A DNA stretch of 64,000 nt from Desulfovibrio sp. (GTDB taxonomy: Bacteria > Desulfobacterota > Desulfovibrionia > Desulfovibrionales > Desulfovibrionaceae). The DNA lies in NCBI GenBank assembly GCA_030145055.1, contig JAQYWK010000003.1, positions 656,278-720,277 on the forward strand, given 5' to 3'. Below, in pieces: positions 35,597-44,293 of this stretch; position 1 is the first letter of the stretch; the number at the start of each line of letters is the position of its first letter. Position numbers and translations under genes: made by a program. The notes beneath the pieces were generated by a model that worked only from the letters and a program-made list of their open reading frames with translations, was not told the origin of the DNA and ran no database searches.

Positions 35597-36547
35597 ATGA
35601 ATATATGCAAAACTAAATTGGGTGATGTGCCTGTTACCGGTCCCGTAGAAATGCACGGTAACGGCGCTGTGAGTATCTGTTCACCGTCTGGGGAATGCGT
35701 GCTTAAAACTCCTATTGGTGATCTTGTTCCGCAATATTCTACAGATGACCTCAGGCGAAAGACCGTTCAGGCGCTATCCTTTTTTGATTCAGGGCTTCCC
35801 AGATCTATTCCACTGGAAGATAAGACGATAGTTGCCACTCCGCTTGGCGAGATGTCAGCAGAACTGGTTACTTTTCATCCTAGTGGCGGAATAAGCAGGG
35901 TCTTTCCCCTTAATGGCAAATTGTCAGGATATTGGGCGCAGGAAGACGAAGCAAAGCTGGCTGATCCTATAACTATCGATACCCCGCTGGGGCCGATTAC
36001 TACTAAAATTATCGGGCTTAGTTTTTATGAAGACGAGGGTTTGCGGAGCGTCACCTTATGGCCAGGCGAGACTGTCTCAGTGCCGTCTTCTGTCGGCGAT
36101 GTAAAAACGCGCGTGGGAATAAGCTTTTACCATGATGGGACCATCCAGTCGCTTGAGCCGGGGGAACCTACCGTCATCGATACTTTTGCGGGTGAAATTC
36201 TGGCCTACGATTCTGACGCAGTAGGAATCCACGGAGATTCCAATTCGCTGGTTTTCGGGAAGAGCGGTAATGTTGCCCACATTGCAACAACCTTAACCAG
36301 CGTTATCGCGATTGATAAAGATGGCAAAAAATCTGTGTTCACCCCTGAGCATCGTGAAAGTATCTGCGGTGAAGGTGAGACTGAAGTAGTGCCTATGCAT
36401 ATTGAATTTACTGAAAAATCGGTGATTATATTTCAGAACCCAGATTTACCACCTGTGTGTGTTCCTGTTAAGGACCATCGTTTTACAAGTCAGCCTTGCT
36501 TGCCGGGGTTGGCGCAGCCGCTGGGGTTTATGCCTTGTTCGATTTGA
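35597..36547 (+). CDS. Unknown protein with TPLG-type beta repeats, in the nifV-mod region
   Basis: 316 residues, no signal peptide or membrane segment. A short motif recurs every 40-60 residues: KTPIGDLVP, ATPLGEMSA, DTPLGPITT, PSSVGDVKT, DTFAGEILA, each preceded by a GL/G-hydrophobic strand and a phrase such as SFFDSGLPRSI, SFYEDEGLRSV or SFYHDGTIQSL. This looks like a beta-repeat (MORN-like or beta-helix) protein. GGGAGAATAG precedes the ATG. Its place after modB in the nif island suggests a role linked to nitrogen fixation or metal handling, but no function can be named. Confidence 0.75.
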   Translation: MNICKTKLGDVPVTGPVEMHGNGAVSICSPSGECVLKTPIGDLVPQYSTDDLRRKTVQALSFFDSGLPRSIPLEDKTIVATPLGEMSAELVTFHPSGGISRVFPLNGKLSGYWAQEDEAKLADPITIDTPLGPITTKIIGLSFYEDEGLRSVTLWPGETVSVPSSVGDVKTRVGISFYHDGTIQSLEPGEPTVIDTFAGEILAYDSDAVGIHGDSNSLVFGKSGNVAHIATTLTSVIAIDKDGKKSVFTPEHRESICGEGETEVVPMHIEFTEKSVIIFQNPDLPPVCVPVKDHRFTSQPCLPGLAQPLGFMPCSI

Positions 36548-36689
36548 TGGGGGGCGGAAGCGTCGATTCAAAGTTCCCAATAGAATTGTATCAACTCTTG
36601 ATTTACTGAAACTGCCTCTTTGATCTACTTCAAACTTCTCACATCCCCAGCATTGAGCCGCAGGCGTATATGGTCCCACCTAGAGGTCA

Positions 36690-36900
36690 AGAGAAAAAAA
36701 CTTTAAAGCCAAGAAAGTGGATGCATACGTATATTCGGCGTCAGCTTGTTTCATTCAGAGGCTGCGCCATGATGGATTATCCGCGCTTTCAGTCCTTATC
36801 GAATAACCGACGTTGGTTACGTCATCGCCTAATTTCAGGTTCTCTGAAAGCCGGTCCTACCTATCTTGTCCATTGGCTGTTTTCCCTTGCATTCTCTTGA
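36690..36900 (-). ncRNA. Candidate bridge RNA region of the IS1111-like element
   Basis: The noncoding 3' end downstream of the transposase has a long-range stem GCTTTCAG (36785-36792) pairing with CTGAAAGC (36844-36851), which encloses a hairpin GACGT...ACGTC with side pairing TAACC/GGTTA. IS110-family recombinases use a bridge RNA from a noncoding end; in the IS1111 group this is downstream of the gene. Boundaries and loops are not determined; the assignment is by position and structure only. Confidence 0.45.
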
Positions 36901-36935
36901 TATGGTTATAACTAATACAAATTTTACTCTAACCG

Positions 36936-37979
36936 CTAAGCAGCTTTTAAAGGAACTTGAAATTCTGTCTTATTTACAAGCATTTGCCACGCTATTCTGG
37001 CATTTTTATTAGCCAAAGCAACGCAAGCCTTGTTAATCCCGACTCTTTCCACCAATCGTTTAAGCCATTCATACATAACGCCACCTCCGTATGGTTTTCT
37101 CCCCATAAAAATTTGACTTACCACCGACCGGGCTCCATGGATAAGCATTGTCCGCGCATAGACATTCCCCCGTTTAGTTATTCCTCCCATACGTCGTTTA
37201 CCTCCTGATGAATGCTCCATTGGCGTCAGCCCTAAATATGCAGAAAAAGCACGGCCATTCTCAAAATTATTAACATTGCCACTCAAGCTCAATAAAAGGG
37301 TTGCTGAAATAATTCCTATTCCCGGTACTTGCTGAAGCCGTTTACAATCTTCATCTGCCCTGCTGATTCTGGAAAGCAGCAGATCCTGCTCATGGACTTT
37401 GTCACTCAACAAAATAATGAGCTCATAAATTCCTCGCAACATTTGACGCATTACGCCGGACAAGCCATTCGATTCGTCATCCAAAATTGAAATTACATTT
37501 TTCCGTATATTCTTACTTCCCACAGGGATCGTTATACCATTTTCAGCGAGCAACCCTCTAACTTGATTAATCGCTGCCGTTTTACTCCTAATGTATCCCG
37601 TCCGTATCCTGTGTATAGCTTGTATATCTGCCTGAATCTGATTTTTATTAGAAACAAACCGCATACCTGGCCTTTGCATAGCCTCACAAATAGTAGCTGC
37701 ATCGGTAGCATCAGTTTTGTTTCCACGCCTATATGGGACGACATATTGAGCGGGCATACGGCGAACATCATGACCAAGTTCTTCAATAGTTCGTGACCAG
37801 TACAAAGAACTAGCGCATGCCTCAATACCCACGACGCATGAGGGAAGATTAGCAAAAAACCGTATCACCTGCCCTCTGCTTAACTTGCGGCTTATTACTG
37901 TTTTCCCGCGCATATCCACGCCGTGTACAAAAAACACATTTTTGGCCAAATCAATTCCTATTGCAGTGATGTCTTTCAT
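36936..37979 (-). CDS. IS110-family transposase (DEDD recombinase)
   Basis: 347 residues. The N-terminal DEDD domain (DEDD_Tnp_IS110) shows GIDLAKNVFFVHG, VGIEACASSLYW, and GNKTDATDAATICEA; the C-terminal transposase_20 domain shows LQQVPGIGIISATLLLSL and FSAYLGLTPMEHSSGGKRRMGGITKRGN with its Ser nucleophile region. Intact, so the element may be active. AGGAGGACTCGTT precedes the ATG. Confidence 0.95.
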   Translation of the reverse strand: MKDITAIGIDLAKNVFFVHGVDMRGKTVISRKLSRGQVIRFFANLPSCVVGIEACASSLYWSRTIEELGHDVRRMPAQYVVPYRRGNKTDATDAATICEAMQRPGMRFVSNKNQIQADIQAIHRIRTGYIRSKTAAINQVRGLLAENGITIPVGSKNIRKNVISILDDESNGLSGVMRQMLRGIYELIILLSDKVHEQDLLLSRISRADEDCKRLQQVPGIGIISATLLLSLSGNVNNFENGRAFSAYLGLTPMEHSSGGKRRMGGITKRGNVYARTMLIHGARSVVSQIFMGRKPYGGGVMYEWLKRLVERVGINKACVALANKNARIAWQMLVNKTEFQVPLKAA

Positions 37980-38061
37980 AACGAGTCCTCCTATTGTCGA
38001 TTGGAGTTTCGACTATAGCACGTTGAAGATGGGGGGACCATCCCATCAAATAAGTCAACCT

Positions 38062-38131
38062 CAGCCGCGAGGCTGGGCAGGGCGTAAGGTCGTCTACTTT
38101 GAAAAAGTGGGCCTACCTTACCTGTCCTGCC
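38062..38131. repeat. Extended stem-loop just outside the IS right end
   Basis: CAGCC-GCGA-GGCTG (38062-38075) is followed by a nested hairpin: GGCAGG (38076-38081) with CCTGCC (38126-38131), GTAAGGT (38084-38090) with ACCTTAC (38115-38121), and ACTTT (38096-38100) with AAAGT (38104-38108), leaving two internal loops. It may be the target structure of the IS, part of the IS end, or a separate RNA. The 370-base gap 37980-38351 also contains the TAAC repeats. Confidence 0.55.
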
Positions 38132-38189
38132 TTCCGACTCCGTGTGATTATATGCGATTTTCCGTTATTTAGGCAAGATTTTAAAAAAA

Positions 38190-38269
38190 TAACGTATTAT
38201 ATCAACTAGTAACAGATAATAACTTTGTATAACTAAAAGTAACTTAAAATAACTTTTAATAACCTAAAA
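38190..38269. repeat. Helically phased 10-bp repeats with TAAC motifs
   Basis: TAAC begins exactly at 38190, 38210, 38220, 38230, 38240, 38250 and 38260; only the unit at 38200 deviates (TATC). The rest of each unit is A/T-rich. All motifs face the same side of the helix. The block ends 82 bases before the next ORF (38352). Confidence 0.85.
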
Positions 38270-38351
38270 TTCCGATTTCAAACCTCAGCATAGAAGAAAT
38301 TGAAAGCTAGAACGCATTGATTATTAAAGTATTAAGACATATATTTGAAGA

Positions 38352-39095
38352 ATGAATTCTAAATACATTTCTCCATTCCCGACACTCAACTTCCCATGCA
38401 TCTTTGACACCAGCAATTCAGACAATTTGGTATATGAGGCTTGGCATGAGGATATGTGTTGCTGGCTGGATTCATCAAGAGAAGAAGAATTTAAGAACAA
38501 GCCCAATATAAATATTTACAATGGTCCAGTTGGTCTTTCAAAACGAGAATTAACGGAACTACATAATGAATCGCCGATAGCCCGCATTGATGCGAGTGAA
38601 GCTGAAACAGTCTATACTGGAACGGAACATTGGGAAGATCACGAGAATACTGTAGTGTTAGCTGAGCACCCATATATACACTATGCTGCTTCAGCCGTGG
38701 ACAATACAATCCCAATAGGCTTTATACAGTTTAACCTAAGCATTCGGTATTATGATTTTGAAAAAAGTATTTCCATCAATTGTAGTATAGAAAGGATCTA
38801 CGCTGCGAAAAAGAATAGATGCCAACATGTTGGGGCTGCTCTTATTTTTGCTACGGCGGAGGTCGTTCAAAAGCACTGCGAAGAAGTTTTATCCCAATGT
38901 AAACTTATGCCAAAGTCTTACCCCACAGTTGAAGCTTTAGAAATATATCTATACGCCGAGCTCCATTCTAAAGAAGGGGAAAACATGCTGTATCTACTGA
39001 ACAGCCAGCTTGAAGTTTTTAAGGATGATTTCGAAATAGAGAATGAGGGAGAAAAAATTAGAATCAAAGGAATTGAGCTTGATGTAGGATTCTAA
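38352..39095 (+). CDS. Unknown soluble protein, possible GNAT-like fold
   Basis: 247 residues, acidic, no membrane segment or signal. Residues about 130-175 (SINCSIERIYAAKKNRCQHVGAALIFATAEVVQ) resemble a GNAT motif A (basic residue, QHVGAAL), so a divergent acetyltransferase-like fold is possible but weak. Only GAAG precedes the ATG. It follows the phased TAAC repeats and lies in the accessory end of the island. I do not recognise the family. Confidence 0.65.
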   Translation: MNSKYISPFPTLNFPCIFDTSNSDNLVYEAWHEDMCCWLDSSREEEFKNKPNINIYNGPVGLSKRELTELHNESPIARIDASEAETVYTGTEHWEDHENTVVLAEHPYIHYAASAVDNTIPIGFIQFNLSIRYYDFEKSISINCSIERIYAAKKNRCQHVGAALIFATAEVVQKHCEEVLSQCKLMPKSYPTVEALEIYLYAELHSKEGENMLYLLNSQLEVFKDDFEIENEGEKIRIKGIELDVGF

Positions 39096-39489
39096 AGCAC
39101 GATCTTGGTTGAAGCTCTGCAAAAGAAGTAACAAATGTGCAGAGATGAGTTGCCCAAACATTCAAAACAACTTATCCTTTTCTCAAAAGGAATAAATTGA
39201 TCGAAGTTACCTATTAACAATGGTTGCAATTTGAACAACTGTTAGGTAATACCAACAATGTATTCATAATTGTAAATGAATTTTATACAAGAAGAAGCCA
39301 TCTTGAGGTTGGTCTAAACTTTGCAAAAGCATTGTAAGAAGGACTTATTTACCCTCAATTTGACATCAACTTATTAAATAGGCTTTATTTTAGCCCTGGT
39401 GCTAATGAAGTTTAAGGAGCAACTATGGAGATGTGTGCCACATTTAATGGAAAAAGGAATGGTAGCTAGCTTATCGCTAACGCCATTGA

Positions 39490-39524
39490 AATGGGGTCAA
39501 AAAGAAAATCTTTTTGACCCCATT
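39490..39524. terminator. Bidirectional terminator
   Basis: AATGGGGTCAAAAAG (39490-39504) pairs perfectly with CTTTTTGACCCCATT (39510-39524). It lies just after the end of the minus-strand gene 39536-40747. The 440-base gap 39096-39535 holds nothing else recognisable. Confidence 0.75.
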
Positions 39525-39535
39525 ATCTTTTGCAA

Positions 39536-40747
39536 TCATTCAACCTTTCGCCATTGAATATTGAAACCTGTCCCAGGAAGCACCCAGTCAAAAATTTTAG
39601 CTTTTATGACCGTATTGTCTGCGAGGTAAGTTATTCTAAAATGCTTATCATAGTCACTTGGTGGTATTTGTGAAATTCCTTTTAATAAATTCGCGACACT
39701 ACAATCTGTATCTTTAATAAACTCATACCCAGTGGGAAGGGTCATATTAACTTCACATCCATAATATGGGGTGTAGACTCCAAGCGAATATGTTTGATCA
39801 ACTTTAGCTGTTAAACCCACTTCTGATGTCGTAACGTCGGTCCATTCTTTGTTTAGCAATATGGTTTTTGTAAACTCCACATCAAACCAATTCCCTCTCC
39901 GCTGCCAGGTATACTCTTGTTCATTGCCGGATATGAACTCCGTGGGAACTTGAGACCCAATGATATCCTCTTTACCAGATATCCCATCTACCTCTGCCTT
40001 AAGCCCGAACGACTCCAGCCACTTATTAGGATCATCTCCTGTATACATCGTACTTGTTCCGATTTTAAAATCATAAGAATACGAAGGACCGTTACCCTTT
40101 ACCAATGGGTTGTGAATTTTATATGTAGATGACTCATCCCAAATAAAACAGTCTTCATAGTCAGATGGGCGTAAACGAATATTTTTAGTATAATTAGACT
40201 TATGTGGAGCGATACAGGCATGAGCTAAAAGGTTTTTGTTCACATAACAATAGAGACTATCTGTTCTTTTTGAGTGATCTCCATATTGCTGCAAATGGTT
40301 GTGAAGAACAAGATCAGCAAGCTGTTCACCATCCGGTATTTTGCAGAGAACATCTTTAGCGGTGAACATGTCATCACAGCGAGGAATATGTTCTAGGAGC
40401 TGCTCTGCAGTAGGTACAGATCTAACAAGATCATTTATCCCTTTTTCAGCAAGATTATTGAGATGTTGCAAGGGCGGCTTTACATATAAATCAACTATAA
40501 GATCTAGAAGACTTCTTCCAAAAAATAAGAACGCACCAATTACGAGAAGTAACATACCGACGACTTTAAAGCCATTCATCAGTTCATTAACTATTAACTG
40601 TGCCGCGATCAAAAATTTGTTCGAGGGAGTCCACGATACATATTTCCATCCAATGAATATTGCCAGAAATATTACTCCCCACACAATACCAGACTGAACT
40701 CTCTTAAAACTAGTGTCAGGCGCACTTCCCTTAGCGTGGTCCCCCAT
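39536..40747 (-). CDS. Unknown membrane-anchored protein with beta-rich C-terminal domain
   Basis: 403 residues. Two hydrophobic segments lie at about 20-36 (GIVWGVIFLAIFIGWKYV) and 60-80 (VVGMLLLVIGAFLFFG). A soluble region follows, with a beta-rich C-terminal domain from about residue 190 (Tyr/Trp/Thr-rich, for example YTWQRRGNWFDVEFTKTILL). The plan, two TM segments plus a beta-rich domain, resembles some membrane effectors of bacterial defence systems (S-2TMbeta/Cap15-like), but the length and sequence give no firm match. It sits next to the right island junction. Confidence 0.7.
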   Translation of the reverse strand: MGDHAKGSAPDTSFKRVQSGIVWGVIFLAIFIGWKYVSWTPSNKFLIAAQLIVNELMNGFKVVGMLLLVIGAFLFFGRSLLDLIVDLYVKPPLQHLNNLAEKGINDLVRSVPTAEQLLEHIPRCDDMFTAKDVLCKIPDGEQLADLVLHNHLQQYGDHSKRTDSLYCYVNKNLLAHACIAPHKSNYTKNIRLRPSDYEDCFIWDESSTYKIHNPLVKGNGPSYSYDFKIGTSTMYTGDDPNKWLESFGLKAEVDGISGKEDIIGSQVPTEFISGNEQEYTWQRRGNWFDVEFTKTILLNKEWTDVTTSEVGLTAKVDQTYSLGVYTPYYGCEVNMTLPTGYEFIKDTDCSVANLLKGISQIPPSDYDKHFRITYLADNTVIKAKIFDWVLPGTGFNIQWRKVE

Positions 40748-41012
40748 AACATCTCCCCTCTTATTAATTTACAAATAAAGCAAGACCGTATGGCTCAACC
40801 TAAAACTTATAACTTATAACTTAAAAGTACGCAATTAAGGAACTTAGAAGGATCCTTCCAGATTCCAACATGGAGGTCGAAGCGTCTTACTTTAGAAAAT
40901 AATTTCATTTAAAAAAACTGCCTTTTACTACTTGGAGTCAACAAACGAATAGGTTTACTCGCCCAAAAGAGGGCCCTAACCGGGAGAATACCGGGAGAAA
41001 ATTGCACGCACA

Positions 41013-41115
41013 AAAAAAGGGTTTACAGCCGTAAAGCTATAAACCCTTGATTTATCTGGTACCGGGAGAGAGAATTGAACTCTCATGGTATCACTACCGG
41101 CGGATTTTGAGTCCG
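41013..41115. repeat. Right direct repeat (att) of the nif island
   Basis: Matches 13555-13657 over 103 bases with two differences. It consists of the 3' half of the intact tRNA-Leu(CAA) and its terminator (hairpin 41018-41047 on the minus strand, AGGGTTTA pairing with TAAACCCT, followed by Ts). Confidence 0.92.
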
Positions 41116-41143
41116 CTGCGTCTACCAATTCCGCCATCCCGGC
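41057..41143 (-). tRNA. tRNA-Leu (anticodon CAA)
   Basis: 87 bases on the minus strand, from GCCGGGA to encoded CCA. The anticodon arm is GCGGA-CTCAAAA-TCCGC (anticodon CAA); a long variable arm typical of tRNA-Leu is present, and the T-loop is GTTCAATTC. The acceptor pairs GCCGGGA with TCCCGGT. The 3' half is duplicated at 13599-13657, so this gene is the island's integration site and was restored by it. Confidence 0.97.
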
Positions 41144-41323
41144 ACATCGAGAAACTTTTACTATTAGATGATCTTACAACTGTCAACACTATTTACTGCA
41201 AGGTGCTCCTTTTAACACATTTATTTTGTTCATTCGGGTTTACAAATACTCCCTCTTGTAAACCCGAATGCTAAATGTTAACCGTTTCTCCCTACATTAA
41301 TAATATATCTACGCGAGTATGTC

Positions 41324-42007
41324 ATGATCCCCATCGGCTCTCTTGTTAACGCTGCGGCAATTATCGGCGGCTCACTTATCGGCGTTATGCTCCACAGCAG
41401 ATTCCCTGAGCGTATCAGGCAGATTGTATTTCAAGGACTAGGCCTGAGTACTATAGTTATAGGCATGCAGATGGCGCTGAAAGTTCAGGACATTCTAATA
41501 CTCATATTCAGCATACTAATCGGCGGGATAATAGGTGAATTGCTAAGACTTGATACTCTCTTTGAGCGTCTAGCCGGACGACTCAAAAGCATAGTTGGAT
41601 CTAAAGATACCGGATTTATTGACGGACTGATCACAGCCTCTCTAATTTTCTGCATTGGTGCCATGGCGATTATCGGCTCTTTTGAGGAAGGAATCAAAGG
41701 TGATACGACTATCATCTACACCAAATCAATTCTCGATGGCTTTGCATCAATTGCGCTCGCATCCACCTACGGCATGGGAGTTCTTTTCTCATTCATTCCA
41801 GTTCTTCTTTATCAGGGAGCACTGACTATTTTTGCAAATTCATTTCAAGAATGGTTTTCCCCACTATTAATTGAACAGCTCACGGCAACCGGAGGAGTTT
41901 TAATTATTGGTATAAGTATGATTTTACTTGAAATAAAACAGATCAACCTATCAAACCTACTTCCCTCACTCGGAGTGGTCATTATACTAACAACTCTCTT
42001 CGGATAA
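41324..42007 (+). CDS. DUF554 membrane protein (YdfK/YqgA-like)
   Basis: 227 residues with about seven hydrophobic segments. The N-terminus MIPIGSLVNAAAIIGGSLIG and the block LITASLIFCIGAMAIIGSFEEG are diagnostic of DUF554. The family is proposed to transport small solutes but has no firm biochemical role. It is the first chromosomal gene to the right of the island and reads away from the tRNA. Confidence 0.9.
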   Translation: MIPIGSLVNAAAIIGGSLIGVMLHSRFPERIRQIVFQGLGLSTIVIGMQMALKVQDILILIFSILIGGIIGELLRLDTLFERLAGRLKSIVGSKDTGFIDGLITASLIFCIGAMAIIGSFEEGIKGDTTIIYTKSILDGFASIALASTYGMGVLFSFIPVLLYQGALTIFANSFQEWFSPLLIEQLTATGGVLIIGISMILLEIKQINLSNLLPSLGVVIILTTLFG

Positions 42008-42097
42008 GCGCCTCGTTAGTATCCTTATTTTTGGTCTTTTCTTTATTTTAATCTTTTCTTGATTGAATTTTTGCCGAGTGTAGGGTCTAATGACAAG

Positions 42098-44293
42098 ATG
42101 AAAATTCGTTGGAAAATACTCCTCATACTTCTCATGTTCTCCTTGTTGCCCCTGATTATAATCAGAGCGTATGGTTTAAATACGCTAACGGACCTCGGCT
42201 CCGACCTTCAAATCCAGACAAGAGTGACCCTTCTGGAACGGGCAACAGACAGCCTTGCCCGCATGGCCGAAGGCACTGCCGCAATAATCAACCTTGAAGA
42301 CCGACTATATAGAACTACCCTAAAAAGCGTTCAGGCCGAGGCAGAAAATCTTCTCACAGCCAAAAAAGTTCCTTCACTTATTCGTCCGCCATTCATAACA
42401 TCTCCGACAAAAGTACTGAATGAACCAAAGCTGGTCACTCACCCTGACTATAAAAAAACGGCAATGATGGGTCGCGGCATGCGCAGTCAGATGGAACACG
42501 CTGAAAACGGCCCTGAAAAGGGAGATCTAATAGACCTTCCCATCTCGCCAGACCATATTTCTTACTGGCTGTCTCCAGGCCTATCGGAAAGCGAAGCGAT
42601 GCCTTCTATCCGTAGAATTTCACCTCTTTTACATATGTTTCAAGCATGTAGTTCTACACTTAATGACCTGGCCCTTTGGCAAGAAGTAACTCTTGAGAAC
42701 GGACTACAAGCCACCTATCCGGCCCACAATTCATTCCCGCCGAGGTACGACCCGCGTATCAGCCTATGGTATAAAGAGGTCAAAAAAGAGCTTAAAACTA
42801 TATGGACTCTCCCTGTTCCTGATCCTGCAACAAGATCCCTTTGCTATCGCCTATCAAGCCCCCTGTTTAATGATAAAGACGAATTCATCGGCGCCACATC
42901 TCTAGTTGTTCCTGTGGGGGCAACAATTAACAGCTCGCTGATCGTAAATGCTGAACAAAGTGTCAATATAATGATGGTTTCAACCCGCTACGAAGATGCA
43001 AGTCATAAGGAAAAACTGTTAGTCATCGGGCGCAATGAAGGAGCTACCGAAGAAAAAGCTACCAGAAATATTATGGGCCACTTTTGGCAGGCTCCGCCCG
43101 AACCTGAATGGGTTTTCGAGAATAATCCTGAATTTTCAAGCCTTGTAGACGACATCACAATGCAGAAGGCTGGTGTTCTTCAAATGAATTACAAGGGCAT
43201 TCCTGCTCTTTGGACGTACAGCCCGATAAATGAGTCACTGGCCCTATTAATCGTAATCCCGGTAATTGATTTTACTGCCGAAGCAGACGAAGCGGAACAA
43301 TACGTAAGTGAAAGCATTTCGCGCCAGATAAAAGATACTACTCTCATAGCTCTATCCATAATCGCAGCGCTTGCCTTTGTGGCCTACTTTGTATCGCAAA
43401 GCCTTTCATCTCCTATTCGGCAGATATCAGAGGCCGTTATAAAAGTGGGAAATGGAGACTGGAATGCGCGAGCTGACCTGCACTCTAAAGATGAGCTAGG
43501 AGAACTTGCTGAAAATTTCAATATAATGGTTCCGCAGCTTCGAGAACACTCGTCTATACTGCAAGCCCTCTCGCTTGCAGATGAGGCTCAACAGAGCTTG
43601 CTGCCGAAAACAACACCTGAAGTCTCAGGCGCTGAAATTGGAGCCAAGTGCGTGTTTTCAGAGAAAACCGGTGGTGATTATTTTGATTTTATCGGATGCC
43701 AAACTTGTGGCAAAGATGTCTTCGCAACGGCGATAGGCGATGTTTCGGGGCATGGAATTAGCGCAGCACTACTGATGACCAGCGCAAGAGCGTATATTCG
43801 AGCTTTGACAGGCAAGGGACACCCACTAGTTGAAGTCGTCAGCAAAGTTAACGCACTTGTAACAGAAGACTGCGCACAGACAGGTCATTTTATGACACTG
43901 TTCACTGCAATATGTGACACCAAAAACAAGACGGTTAACTGGATTAGGGCCGGACATGATCCGGGACTCATTTATACCCCTGAAACTGACGAATTTGAAG
44001 AAATGATAGGGACAGGTCTGGCCATAGGAGTTGATGAATACTACCTGTATAAAGAACATTTCACTCAGCTTAAATCGGGCCAGGTTCTAACATTATATAC
44101 AGATGGAATATGGGAAGCACACAGCCCTAAGGGTGAGCAGTTCAGCAAGGCACAAGTTCGTCAACTTATCCGCGAAAACTACGATAAGCCCGCACAGGAA
44201 ATAGTAGAAGAAATTCATACTCAGGTTGCCGCCCACAGGAGAGGCCTTCCGCTTGAAGACGATTGCACTGTCATCATAATAAAATTCTTATGA
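42098..44293 (+). CDS. Membrane SpoIIE/RsbU-type PP2C phosphatase with HAMP
   Basis: 731 residues from the ATG at 42098 (a TTG at 42059 would add 13). An N-terminal membrane segment (KILLILLMFSLLPLIII), a long periplasmic sensor region to about 410, a second membrane segment (TLIALSIIAALAFVAYFVSQ), HAMP (about 435-490; LSSPIRQISEAVIKVGNGDW) and a C-terminal SpoIIE domain (about 520-730; EKTGGDYFDF, AIGDVSGHGISAALLM, LYTDGIWEA, EDDCTVIIIK). Such proteins dephosphorylate anti-anti-sigma factors. No partner-switch genes are adjacent. Confidence 0.9.
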   Translation: MKIRWKILLILLMFSLLPLIIIRAYGLNTLTDLGSDLQIQTRVTLLERATDSLARMAEGTAAIINLEDRLYRTTLKSVQAEAENLLTAKKVPSLIRPPFITSPTKVLNEPKLVTHPDYKKTAMMGRGMRSQMEHAENGPEKGDLIDLPISPDHISYWLSPGLSESEAMPSIRRISPLLHMFQACSSTLNDLALWQEVTLENGLQATYPAHNSFPPRYDPRISLWYKEVKKELKTIWTLPVPDPATRSLCYRLSSPLFNDKDEFIGATSLVVPVGATINSSLIVNAEQSVNIMMVSTRYEDASHKEKLLVIGRNEGATEEKATRNIMGHFWQAPPEPEWVFENNPEFSSLVDDITMQKAGVLQMNYKGIPALWTYSPINESLALLIVIPVIDFTAEADEAEQYVSESISRQIKDTTLIALSIIAALAFVAYFVSQSLSSPIRQISEAVIKVGNGDWNARADLHSKDELGELAENFNIMVPQLREHSSILQALSLADEAQQSLLPKTTPEVSGAEIGAKCVFSEKTGGDYFDFIGCQTCGKDVFATAIGDVSGHGISAALLMTSARAYIRALTGKGHPLVEVVSKVNALVTEDCAQTGHFMTLFTAICDTKNKTVNWIRAGHDPGLIYTPETDEFEEMIGTGLAIGVDEYYLYKEHFTQLKSGQVLTLYTDGIWEAHSPKGEQFSKAQVRQLIRENYDKPAQEIVEEIHTQVAAHRRGLPLEDDCTVIIIKFL

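Larger units (their letters stand above)
36670..38041 (-). mobile_element. IS110-family (IS1111-like) insertion sequence
   Basis: ATGGTCCCACC at 36670-36680 and GGGGGGACCAT at 38031-38041 are inverted repeats with one mismatch. They flank the transposase asymmetrically: about 52 bases on the 5' side of the gene and 255 bases on the 3' side. That is the layout of IS1111-group elements, which have subterminal rather than terminal repeats; true ends therefore lie a few bases outside. It sits within the nif island. Confidence 0.7.

Noticed and set aside
36670..36900. 76-codon plus-strand ORF between the beta-repeat gene and the transposase
   Set aside because: Lies in the noncoding end of the IS element, better explained by structured RNA; no RBS or motif.
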